Under the pieces are notes generated by a model that was given only the letters and a program-made list of their open reading frames with translations, did no database searches and was not told the origin of the DNA. 64,000 bases of DNA from Rhizophagus clarus (taxonomy: Eukaryota; Glomeromycota; Glomeromycetes; Glomerales; Glomeraceae). Position 1 is the stretch's first letter. Each line of letters opens with the position of its first letter. This document shows, piece by piece, positions 23,830 through 37,600 of the stretch. The stretch is taken from the NCBI GenBank assembly GCA_015698045.1, contig BLAL01000236.1, positions 434,001-498,000 on the forward strand, in the 5' to 3' direction. A program made the position numbers and the translations under genes.

Positions 23830-24880
23830 CCAAAGTTTATTAAATTCTAATGTTCTTCTACTTAATGCACGTTTTAAAAATAAAAGATTTTCTATTAAAT
23901 ATAAAAAAATTACTTTCTTGTATTTCTAAAAAAATGACAATGTTTATGACCAAACACAAAAATCTGAAATTTTTATGAACATTATTAAATGTAACAGATG
24001 GCCGTTATATAAATATTAAGAGTTACACAAATTACACAATGATACAATGTGTGGCTTTTTTCTGATATATAATCAACTTTTAACTAATAAACGTTTAAAT
24101 TTATGATGAGTTTACCAACAACTAAATTTTTTCAGAATATCGTTTCTAAATCAAGTTCAAAAGAATAGATTAAACCTTGTATTTTGTAATCATATGAAAT
24201 TTTTTAACACTACAGCCGTTTCTACCAATTATATTCTGTTATTAACATTAATCATATAAGAAGAATCAAAATAGGTTATTTCAGAGGATTGTATATAAAA
24301 ACATGGGTTTCATTTTTGATTTTTCTGATAGAGGAGTACTTAAAACTGTTATATTATCAATCATATTCTGTCATGAACATTTGCATGCGTTTCACATTTA
24401 TGATCAGGTAAGATGCATCATATAATAATCATCAGAAAATAGTTATTTCAGAGAATCAATTTTTGTCATGCTCATTTGCGCGCGTTTTCACATTCAAGAT
24501 CAAGTATGTTGTATCATATAATAATGCTCAAAAATCGGTTATTTCTTAACATCTCACATAATAACTTTATTTTTTTATTTGATTTTCTGATAGAGGGATA
24601 TAAGGTATGTATTTCGGTACATATCATTTTTTACATGAACATTTGCGTACGTTTTCACATTCATGATCAGGTAAGATGCATAATATAATAATAATCAAAA
24701 TCGGTTATTTCTTAACAACTCGCATAATAACTTGGCTTTTTATTTGACTTTCTAATAGAGGAGTACATATAAGAAGAATCAAAAATTGGTTATTTTAGAG
24801 GATTGCACATAATAACATAGTTTTGTTAGTTTTATTATTAGATTGTCTGATAAAGAAGTCAAGTAATGCATTTTCAGAAT
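23830..24880. repeat. Cluster of ~120-165-bp dispersed repeat units
   Basis: From about 24200 several units share the parts CATTCATGATCAGGTAAGATG, ATCGGTTATTTCTTAACA, CATAATAACTT and GATTTTCTGATAGAGG. The copies are imperfect and about four in number. One diverged copy lies at 16500-16690. The parts before 24200 are AT-rich with no gene. Confidence 0.5.
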
Positions 24881-26579
24881 TGTTTGAGAAACACAAAAAT
24901 GGGCAATGTTCAAGATCCTATATATTAATCACGTTTACGTTGCATCCAATGACGCAACACCAAAGTCAAATACAAGTTTATTTCCATGATCACGTTTGAG
25001 TTACTGATGGAATTTAACAATATTTTAATAAATTTAACGAACAGCAAAATTATAATTTATTCTTTTGAATCCACTGCTTTTGACTATAATATTTTGAGAA
25101 CCTAATGATGCTATTAGATATTCTCCTAAACGACCAATCCTTCTTCTACCCTAATTTTCTCATCATAGATCCCTACTTTTATTTAAAGATTCTTCCTTTC
25201 ATAACACTTCAATATAATTATTATTTGACCAAAAATAATCATCACTGTTTAATAATTCATCCCTTTTAATATAATATCAAATGTAACTAAAGATTGGTAA
25301 TCCGGGTTATCAGCCACTTTACCCTTACTCCCATAAAAAAGTCCGGATAAATTAAATAGTTTTAATTCCAACACAGCCGAACCAAAAATTATTGTCACAA
25401 ATAAAAGTATTAACAAAACCGTATTTAGTAACTTTTGATTTTGTTTGTTTAACTATTAAACGCATTCCGACGACCAGTATTTAGCCGGCAATAATAATTT
25501 GACAGTTGTTTGAAAAGAGTTGTCATTATAATCTCTAAATGATCGAAAAGCTTTTTTGCGTGATGTTCTTTGATTTTTTAATAAAAGGCTCAATTTTACC
25601 TTTCACAACAAATCATCAGCACCCTCCTGTAATAAAATAAAATAATTTAATTAATAAGCTAGTAAATATAAAAAAAATTCCAAGTTATATTAACAAGTAT
25701 GGTCCCAAAACAAACTACGTGTTAGCAGACGTAGTATGCCTCATAATGCATCGAAGTTATATCATCAAATAATAAAATTTTAATTCTAATTTGTCCTGGA
25801 AAGTTTTTTAATCCTCTGTACTTCTTTATCGTAAGTTCCAGTATCATTGTTAATTTCAACATTTTGCAATTTGCATTACCAAAAAAATAAATAAACATAT
25901 TTACTTCAACACATTCTCTTAATTTATTGAGTTCCACGCATAGACCCCATTCCAAGCCAGTTTCAGATAAATCTTTTTTAGAAGAGTAATTTTTATTATA
26001 AAAAAGATATTTTTTAATATTTAATTGTTCTTGAAATTAATGGGTAGTTTATTTTACAGTTAAAACTACAATTTAATTATATAAATAAAATAAAAAGCAA
26101 AAAAATTTTCTTTGATAAATTTAAATTATATTTATTGTATTAAAAAATTATTTAAATTTATGCATTTTAATTTTTTATCTATTATATAATGATATAAAAT
26201 ATTTATTATTTTAATTTATATTTTTATAATACTCATTATGGTTGACAAATGACAAGTTTTTTGCATTAATTTTTTATTTTAATAAAAAAAATACATTAAC
26301 TTCTAACTAAGATCCAACTTAAAAAACGAAATATATTTGAAGAAATTTTTTAATAAACACTTAGGAGCCATTTAGAAGTTTTATTTCCCATATTTAGTTT
26401 GAGAGTTATTTTGTATAAATGAAGGGTTATATTTGACCTAAAATTTTCAATTTTAATCAAATTTAGGTTAGAATTACGATTTTGGCCAGAATTAAGGAAT
26501 TTCGGCCAGAATTATAAATTCAAAAATCGTTAATTTAAAAAAAAAATAAATTTTGGTTGATTAGTAAGTAGCTTAAAAG
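24881..26579. other. Gene-free AT-rich stretch
   Basis: No supported gene. A 77-codon minus-strand open frame at 25955-25722 has no recognisable motif and no neighbouring exons, so it is not annotated. Confidence 0.5.
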
Positions 26580-27235
26580 GATTGATAGATGTGTGGCCTT
26601 GTCCTGAGGAGTCAAGGTATTGCACCTTTGTCACTGCTATAACGGCATACCCTTAGGGTAGGTTTCTGTTCGGATGGTCACTGCATAGTATACCATCTAT
26701 CTGAGATTCCCAGAAAGGGGTTAGATGATTCCTATAGATGGATACGGTACCTGGGTGAATAATCTTTGAGGTAGTTTATCACATAAGTGGTTTAGGCCTA
26801 CTGGGTATGACGCATGCTCGCGAGGTGGTATTAGGTTGTGAGGCAGGATTCAATTCCCTGGCGTATTTGGCATGCTGGGAGTGATCCTTAGGGTATAGGT
26901 TATACCAGGTTCGGCAAGGTGAAACGCATCCTCATTAGCCCACTGTCCTGGTAATCACTGTATGATGGTACGGTCATTTGATGCAGATTCACTTACATAT
27001 TACTACGGGTTCTCATGACTGTAGGTGGTTAGGTATGTAATCGCAGGACTGTAATGGCCTTAAGTGAGACTGCCTTTACCTAATAAATCCTATGGAAAGG
27101 TTAACTAGATGAAGTCTATTACCCCCTTGTTTCCTTGAGTTGGTGGCTACTTAATCTGAGTATCGGGTATAAATGTACTTGGGTTGTAACCTTGGGTGTT
27201 CATTAAAAGAGGCGGTCAAATAACAACTGCAGGAA
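26580..27235. other. GC-richer island of unknown nature
   Basis: About 650 bp with balanced base composition, sharply set off from AT-rich DNA on both sides. Every frame is broken by stops. I see no rRNA or tRNA fold and no terminal repeats. It could be a piece of a transposon or a non-coding RNA gene. Nothing in the sequence decides this. Confidence 0.4.
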
Positions 27236-28677
27236 AATATAGTGCAAAGGTAAATATCAGTCCTTATGCTAATGAGCTTTGTATTTATCATAATATATTG
27301 AATATTATATTCTATGTAGGTAAATAGGATTATTAATTTGAAGCATTATCTGAGAGATTTATATATTTTGTCGCGAATAATATTTTTGATAATTTTAGTT
27401 TAATTTTAGTTTTTAAGACTACGTAACAGTAAAAAAATGAAAAATTTAAAGGACGGAATAAAACTAATTGTTGGATTCGTGATAAAATTGAACAATATAT
27501 TCTTTAAATCGATTTGCCCGAACTCAAACTTAACACAACTAATAATCACGTAGTCATATGTTATTAGTAATCATATATTGTTTTTTTATTGTGGTTGATA
27601 GTGTCATATTATTTTTATAGTTAGTTTTCTTTATCTATTTACACGTTTAGTATTTAAAATGGTAGATGGTAATGTTTTTACAGTGTCATAACTTTACGGT
27701 TACTTAATTTATATTTTGTTGTTTTTACACTGTATAGTGTATACTTCTATTAACTATAAAATAATACTATTTCTTATTTCCAAACAATATATATATAAGT
27801 AACAAAAAAGTTTGCTTATTTATCATATGAAATTTTTTTTGTTATATATAAAATTTCTGATTCTCTACTTCCGCTTGTTTGCACTTGAGGTTGAAATTGC
27901 AATTATACTCATAAATAATATTTTAAATTCGTTCATATAAGGATTTTTATTCTTACTTGGTAAAAATTTAACTTCAATAGTTATTAATTGAAAAATTATA
28001 TAATGACTTTCAATAGAAAATTAAAGTAAATGGCATTGAATATGTGTAAGTTATAAAGTTGGAAATACAAATTATATGAATGAGCTTGAACTCGTGCTTG
28101 TGTAACTCAAGTTAAATTTAACCTTAGACCCTGGGTTTAGGATAGCCTTTCTATAAATAAAATGTATGAATGAACCTTGCTAAACTTGTTAATTGTAAAA
28201 ATGTTTAGTTTTTCAAATGAAATATAATTTACATTACAAAAAATGTTGCAAGGTATTAAAATACTGGTGGATCATACTAAAACTTTTTAATTCAAATATA
28301 TATTACTAACATTGTAGTTTATAATAGTGTAAATAAAATCATTTGATAATTACATTTAATAATTGATAAATTGTAAAAAATGAATTATTTGTAAAATAAA
28401 AAAATCATACAATATTTAATAATTTATTGAAAAGAATTATTTAAATTACAAACTAAGAAACTTGTAAACTATTTTACTACTCTATACCTTAGTGTTTAAA
28501 TAATTCTAAGTAAAATAAAAAGAGAAAAATGCATATAAGCTAGTATAAAAATAGGAATTATTTAAATTACAAACTAAGAAACTTGTAAATATTTTACTAC
28601 TCTAGTCTTAGTGTTTAAATAATTCTAATAAAAAAAAATTTGTTAAATACATAATATTGAATATTACAAACAAATAA
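27236..28677. other. Gene-free stretch with a duplicated small palindromic unit
   Basis: No gene. A ~76-bp unit with self-complementary ends (AATTATTTAAA and TTTAAATAATT) occurs twice, about 28434-28508 and 28555-28631, like a small inverted-repeat element or its duplication. The rest is AT-rich and holds the 3' flank of the following minus-strand kinase gene. Confidence 0.5.
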
Positions 28678-31600
28678 TTAATTAGTCTCATCTGCTTCAA
28701 TATCTAAATAATTAAGTAAATATATTTATTAATTTCACATAAAATAATTTGCAAAATTGCTTTTTTTTATATATATTACATACTTGATGACTTTATACTA
28801 TCTTCAACTATACAATCTAAGCATTTACTTTCTAGAATTTCATTCACTTCTTTACTAGTAAAATCAAGTAAGCGACTTGTATAATATGCTTGTGGATGAG
28901 ATTCAATAATAAGATTATTATTTCCTATTGGTGCATTTATAAATTCCATAATGTTGCTTTTTAATTCTTCATCAATTTTATCATAACTAATTTTCTCACC
29001 ATTTTCATAAGGATGGTAAATCCAGTTTGAAATAATATTAACTACTTCTTGAGCAGATGGCCTTTTCAATGGATTCTCATTCCAACATTTTTTCATTAAA
29101 TCTATATAACATTGTGGAGTATTTTCAATAATTTCAGGTCGTTCACCTTTACAAATACTTAAAGCAAGTTGAAGATTATGTGCTCTATTACTAAATGGTA
29201 AAATTCCAGATATAAATTCCCATATAATCATAGAAAAACTATATATATCACTAGCTGAAGTATAAACTTCACCTTTCAATACTTCAGGTGCTATAAATGG
29301 TATAACACCACAAATATTATTTTCTTTTAAAAAAAATTTTGCAGATTGATATGATCCTAAATAATCACTAATACAAATTTCATATATATTATTATATTTA
29401 ATACATAAAATATTACCATCATGAAAATCATAATGAATAAGATTTTTTTTATGTATAGTATTAAGACCATTAATAATCTTATATAATATAAATAATTTTT
29501 GCTTCCAAGTATTTGCTATTTCTGTTAAACATTTTCTTAAATTATTTTTATTTGCATATTCTATTATTAATATATAATCTGAAGTATCTGGATTTTTTGT
29601 AAATCCAAGTATATTAATAATTTCACTGTTAAAATTGATAATTTTCCACTATAAAAAAATAATATTAAGTAAATTAGTTTAAATAAATTATAAATTAAAT
29701 TTAAAAAAATAAAAAAAAATAAATAACATACTTTATCTAAAAATTCTTTTAAATTTTCATTTAAATTATTAAAATATTTAAAATATTTTAATACTACTTC
29801 AATAGCATTATAAGTAGCTTTATATATAATACTAAATCCTCCTTTATCAAAATACTTAATATTACTAAATTTATTATAAGGAATCCATTTTAATTTATTT
29901 TTAAAAATAAATTGATCTATAATTTCATTTCCACTTCTTCCAAATCTTTATATTTAAAATAAAAATTATATTAAAATTTATAATAAAATTATAATTAATA
30001 AATATATTAATAATACTTACTCTAAAATTTAAATAAAATTATAATTTATAAATTTTTATATAATATAAATAATTTAATTTTATATAAATAATATATATTA
30101 TATATAATAATTTATAACTTACCAACTAAACAAATTCAGATTTTTAAAATAAATATAAAATAAAATTATTATAATTATTAAATAATAATTTTTAATAATT
30201 AATATATACTTACAAGCTATATTATTAAATAAATAATTTTTTTAATAAAGAATTTAGTTAGTTTAAATTATATGTAAATATTATATAAATATAAGAAAAT
30301 TAAATAACTTACGTTCTATATTATTAAATAAATAATTTTTTAAATAAAGAATTTAGTTAGTTTAAATTATATGTAAATATTATATAAATATAATAGAATT
30401 AAATAAATAAAAACTTACTATCTGAAATATTTAAATAATTTTTTAAATAAAGAATTTAGTTAGTTTAAATTATATGTAAATATTATATAAATATAATAGA
30501 ATTAAATAAATAAAAACTTGCCATCTGAAATATTTAAATAATTTTTTAAATAAAGAATTTAGTTAGTTTAAATTATATGTAAATATTATATAAATATAAT
30601 AGAATTAAATAAATAAAAACTTACAAACTGAAATATTTAAATAATTTTTTAAATAAAGAATTTAATTAGTTTAAATTATATGTAAATATTATATAAATAT
30701 AATAGAATTAAATAAATAAAAACTTACTATCTGAAATATTTAAATAATTTTTTAAATAAAGAATTTAATTAGTTTAAATTATATGTAAATATTATATAAA
30801 TATAATAGAATTAAATAAATAAAAATTTACAAACTGAAATATTTAAATAATTTTTTAAATAAAGAATTTAGTTAGTTTAAATTATATGTAAATATTATAT
30901 AAATATAATAGAATTAAATAACTTACACCCTATATTATTAAATAAATAATTTTTTAAATAAAAAATTTAGTTAGTTTAAATTATATGTAAATATTATATA
31001 AATATAATAGAATTAAATAAATAAAAACTTACCATCTGAAATATTTAAATAATTTTTTAAATAAAAAATTTAGTTAGTTTAAATTATATGTAAATATTAT
31101 ATAAATGTAATACAATTAAATAAATAAAAACTTGCCATCTGAAATATTTAAATAATTTTTTAAATAAAGAATTTAGTTAGTTTAAATTATATGTAAATAT
31201 TATATAAATATAATAGAATTAAATAAATAAAAACTTGCCAACTGAAATATTTAAATAATTTTTTAAATAAAGAATTTAGTTAGTTTAAATTATATATAAA
31301 TATTATATAAATATAATAGAATTAAATAAATAAAAACTTACCAACTGAAATATTTAAATAATTTTTTAAATAAAGAATGTAATTAGTTTAAATTATATAT
31401 AAATATTATATAAATATAATAGAATTAAATAAATAAAAACTTACAAACTGAAATATTTAAATAATTTTTTAAATAAAGAATTTAGTTAGTTTAAATTATA
31501 TGTAAATATTATATGAATATAATAGAATTAAACCACTTACACCCTATATTATTAAATAAATAATTTTTTAAATAAAGAATTTAATTAGTTTAAATTATAT

Positions 31601-34600
31601 GTAAATATTATATAAATATAATAAAATTAAATAACTTACGCCCTATATTATTAAATAAATAATTTTTTAAATAAAGAATTTAGTTAGTTTAAATTATATG
31701 TAAATATTATATAAATATAATAGAATTAAATAACTTACGTCCTATATTATTAAATAAATAATTTTTTAAATAAAGAATTTAGTTAGTTTAAATTATATGT
31801 AAATATTATATAAATATAATAGAATTAAATAACTTACGTCCTATATTATTAAATAAATAATTTTTTAAATAAAGAATTTAGTTAGTTTAAATTATATGTA
31901 AATATTATATAAATATAATTGAATTAAATAACTTACGCCCTATATTATTAAATAAATAATTTTTTAAATAAAGAATTTAATTAGTTTAAATTATATGTAA
32001 ATATTATATAAATATAATAGAATTAAATAACTTACGCCCTATATTATTAAATAAATAATTTTTTAAATAAAAAATTTAGTTAGTTTAAATTATATGTAAA
32101 TATTATATAAATATAATAGAATTAAATAAATAAAAACTTGCCATCTGAAATATTTAAATAATTTTTTAAATAAAGAATTTAGTTAGTTTAAATTATATGT
32201 AAATATTATATAAATATAATAGAATTAAATAAATAAAAACTTGCCATCTGAAATATTTAAATAATTTTTTAAATAAAAAATTTAATTAGTTTAAATTATA
32301 TGTAAATATTATATAAATATAATAAAATTAAATAAATAAAAACTTGCCATCTGAAATATTTAAATAATTTTTTAAATAAAGAATTTAGTTAGTTTAAATT
32401 ATATGTAAATATTATATAAATATAATAGAATTAAATAAATAAAAACTTGCCACCTGAAATATTTAAATAATTTTTTAAATAAAGAATTTAGTTAGTTTAA
32501 ATTATATGTAAATATTATATAAATATAATAAAATTAAATAACTTACGCCCTATATTATTAAATAAATAATTTTTTAAATAAAAAATTTAGTTAGTTTAAA
32601 TTATATATAAATATTATATAAATATAATAGAATTAAATAAATAAAAACTTACTATCTGAAATATTTAAATAATTTTTTAAATAAAGAATTTAATTAGTTT
32701 AAATTATATGTAAATATTATATAAATATAATAGAATTAAATAAATAAAAACTTACAAACTGAAATATTTAAATAATTTTTTAAATAAAGAATTTAGTTAG
32801 TTTAAATTATATGTAAAGATTATATAAATATAATAGAATCAAATAACTTACGCCCTATATTATTAAATAAATAATTTTTTAAATAAAAAATTTAGTTAGT
32901 TTAAATTATATGTAAATATTATATAAATATAATAAAATTAAATAAATGAAAACTTACAAACTGAAATATTTAAATAATTTTTTAAATAAAGAATTTAGTT
33001 AGTTTAAATTATATGTAAATATTATATAATTTATATAATTAAATAACTTACGTTCTATATTATTAAATAAATAATTTTTTAAATAAAGAATTTAATTAGT
33101 TTAAATTATATGTAAATATTATATAAATATAATAGAATTAAATAACTTACGCCCTATATTATTAAATAAATAATTTTTTAAATAAAGAATTTAGTTAATT
33201 TAAATTATATGTAAATATTATATAAATATAATAGAATTAAATAAATAAAAACTTACCATCTGAAATATTTAAATAATTTTTTAAATAAAGAATTTAGTTA
33301 GTTTAAATTATATGTAAATATTATATAAATATAATAGAATTAAATAAATAAAAACTTACAAACTGAAATATTTAAATAATTTTTTAAATAAAAAATTTAG
33401 TTAGTTTAAATTATATGTAAATATTATATAAATATAATAGAATTAAATAAATAAAAACTTACCATCTGAAATATTTAAATAATTTTTTAAATAAAGAATT
33501 TAGTTAGTTTAAATTATATGTAAATATTATATAAATATAATAGAATTAAATAAATAAAAACTTGCCACCTGAAATATTTAATTAATTTTTTAAATAAAGA
33601 ATTTAGTTAGTTTAAATTATATGTAAATATTATATAAATATAATAGAATTAAATAAATAAAAACTTACTATCTGAAATATTTAAATAATTTTTTAAATAA
33701 ATAATTTAGTTAGTTTAAATTATATGTAAATATTATATAAATATAATAGAATTAAATAAATAAAAACTTGCCATCTGAAATATTTAAATAATTTTTTAAA
33801 TAAATAATTTAGTTAGTTTAAATTATATGCAAATATTATATAAATATAATAGAATTAAATAAATAAAAACTTGCCATCTGAAATATTTAATTAATTTTTT
33901 AAATAAAGAATTTAGTTAGTTTAAATTATATGTAAATGTTATATAAATATAATAGAATTAAATAAATAAAAACTTGCCACCTGAAATATTTAAATAATTT
34001 TTTAAATAAAGAATTTAGTTAGTTTAAATTATATGTAAATATTATATAAATATAATAGAATTAAATAAATAAAAACTTACTATCTGAAATATTTAAATAA
34101 TTTTTTAAATAAAAAATTTAGTTAGTTTAAATTATATGTAAATATTATATAAATATAATAGAATTAAATAAATAAAAACTTGCCATCTGAAATATTTAAA
34201 TAATTTTTTAAATAAAGAATTTAGTTAGTTTAAATTATATGTAAATATTATATAAATATAATAGAATTAAATAAATAAAAACTTACCAACTGAAATATTT
34301 AAATAATTTTTTAAATAAAGAATTTAGTTAGTTTAAATTATATGTAAATATTATATAAATATAATAGAATTAAATAACTTACACACTATATTATTAAATA
34401 AATAGTTTTTTAAATAAAAAATTTAGTTAGTTTAAATTATATATAAATATTATATAAATATAATAAAATCAAATAAATAAAAACTTACTAACTGAAATAT
34501 TTAAATAATTTTTTAAATAAAAAATTTAATTAGTTTAAATTATATGTAAATATTATATAAATATAATAGAATTAAATAAATAAAAACTTACAAACTAAAA

Positions 34601-37600
34601 TATTTAAATAATTTTTTAAATAAAGAATTTAGTTAGTTTAAATTATATGTAAATATTATATAAATATAATAGAATTAAATAACTTACGCCCTATATTATT
34701 AAATACATAATTTTTTTTAAATAAAGAATTTAATTAGTTTAAATTATATGTAAAGATTATATAAATATAATAGAATTAAATAACTTACACCCTATATTAT
34801 TAAATAAATAATTTTTTAAATAAAGAATTTAGTTAGTTTAAATTATATGTAAATATTATATAAATATAATAAAATTAAATAACTTACACCCTATATTATT
34901 AAATAAATAATTTTTTAAATAAAAAATTTAGTTAGTTTAAATTATATGTAAATATTATATAAATATAATAGAATTAAATAAATAAAAACTTACTATCTGA
35001 AATATTTAAATAATTTTTTAAATAAAGAATTTAGTTAGTTTAAATTATATGTAAATATTATATAAATATAATAAAATTAAATTACTATCTGAAATATTTA
35101 AATAATTTTTTAAATAAAGAATTTAGTTAGTTTAAATTATATGTAAATATTATATAAATATAATAGAATTAAATAACTTACGCCCTATATTATTAAATAA
35201 ATAATTTTTTAAATAAAAAATTTAGTTAGTTTAAATTATATGTAGATATTATATAAATATAATAGAATTAAATAAATAAAAACTTGCCATCTGAAATATT
35301 TAAATAATTTTTTAAATAAAAAATTTAGTTAATTTAATTTATATGTAAATATTATATAAATATAATAGAATTAAATAAATAAAAACTTGCCATCTGAAAT
35401 ATTTAAATAATTTTTTAAATAAAGAATTTAGTTAGTTTAAATTATATGTAAATATTATATAAATATAATAGAATTAAATAAATAAAAACTTACTATCTGA
35501 AATATTTAAATAATTTTTTAAATAAATAATTTAGTTAGTTTAAATTATATGTAAATATTATATAAATATAATAGAATTAAATAAATAAAAACTTACAAAC
35601 TGAAATATTTAAATAATTTTTTAAATAAAGAATTTAGTTAGTTTAAATTATATGTAAATATTATATAAATATAATAGAATTAAATAACTTACACCCTATA
35701 TTATTAAATAAATAATTTTTTAAATAAAGAATTTAGTTAGTTTAAATTATATATAAATATTATATAAATATAATAGAATTAAATAACTTACGTCCTATAT
35801 TATTAAATAAATAATTTTTTAAATAAAAAATTTAATTAGTTTAAATTATATGTAAATATTATATAAATATAATAAAATTAAATAACTTACGCCCTATATT
35901 ATTAAATAAATAATTTTTTAAATAAAGAATTTAATTAGTTTAAATTATATGTAAATATTATATAAATATAATAGAATTAAATAAATAAAAACTTACTATC
36001 TGAAATATTTAAATAATTTTTTAAATAAAAAATTTAGTTAGTTTAAATTATATGTAAATATTATATAAATATAATAGAATTAAATAAATAAAAACTTGCC
36101 ATCTGAAATATTTAAATAATTTTTTAAATAAAGAATTTAGTTAGTTTAAATTATATGTAAATATTATATAAATATAATAGAATTAAATAAATAAAAACTT
36201 GCCATCTGAAATATTTAAATAATTTTTTAAATAAAGAATTTAATTAGTTTAAATTATATGTAAATATTATATAAATATAATAAAATTAAATAAATAAAAA
36301 CTTACCAACTGAAATATTTAAATAATTTTTTAAATAAAGAATTTAGTTAGTTTAAATTATATATAAATATTATATAAATATAATAGAATTAAATAAATAA
36401 AAACTTGCCATCTGAAATATTTAAATAATTTTTTAAATAAAGAATTTAGTTATATGTAAATATTATATAAATATAATAGAATTAAATAAATAACTTACGC
36501 CCTATATTATTGAATAATTTTTTAAATAAAGAAATTAGTTAGTTTAAATTATATGTAAATATTATATAAATATGTAATAATAGAATTAAATAAATAACTT
36601 ACGCCCTATATTATTAAATAAATAATTTTTTAAATAAAGAATTTAGTTAGTTTAAATTATATGTAAATATTATATAAATATAATAGAATTAAATAAATAA
36701 AAACTTACAAACTGAAATATTTAAATAATTTTTTAAATAAAGAATTTAGTTAGTTTAAATTATATGTAAATATTATATAAATATAATAGAATTAAATAAA
36801 TAAAAACTTGCCATCTGAAATATTTAAATAATTTTTTAAATAAAAAATTTAGTTAGTTTAAATTATATGTAAATATTATATAAATATAATAGAATTAAAT
36901 AAATAAAAACTTGCCTTCTGAAATATTTAAATAATTTTTTAAATAAAGAATTTAATTAGTTTAAATTATATGTAAATATTATATAAATATAATAGAATTA
37001 AATAAATAAAAACTTGCCTTCTGAAATATTTAAATAATTTTTTAAATAAAGAATTTAGTTAGTTTAAATTATATGTAAATATTATATAAATATAATAACT
37101 TACGCCCTATATTATTAAATAAATAATTTTTTAAATAAAAAATTTAGTTAGTTTAAATTATATGTAAATATTATATAAATATAATAGAATTAAATAACTT
37201 ACGCCCTATATTATTAAATAAATAATTTTTTAAATAAAAAATTTAATTAGTTTAAATTATATGTAAATATTATATAAATATAATAGAATTAAATAACTTA
37301 CGTTCTATATTATTAAATAAATAATTTTTTAAATAAAGAATTTAATTAGTTTAAATTATATGTAAATATTATATAAATATAATAGAATTAAATAATTTAC
37401 GTTCTATATTATTAAATAAATAATTTAAATAAAGAATTTAGTTAGTTTAAATTATATGTAAATATTAATATAAATATAATAGAATTAAATAACTTACGTT
37501 CTATATTATTAAATAAATAATTTTTTAAATAAAGAATTTAGTTAGTTTAAATTATATGTAAATATTATATAAAATAATAGAATTAAATAACTTACGCCCT

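Noticed and set aside
25722..25955. 77-codon minus-strand open frame
   Set aside because: No motif, no linked exons, typical length for chance in this DNA.
26820..26900. RNA polymerase III promoter or tRNA-like SINE in the GC-richer island
   Set aside because: A B-box-like GGATTCAATTCC is present, but no convincing A box at the right distance and no cloverleaf.
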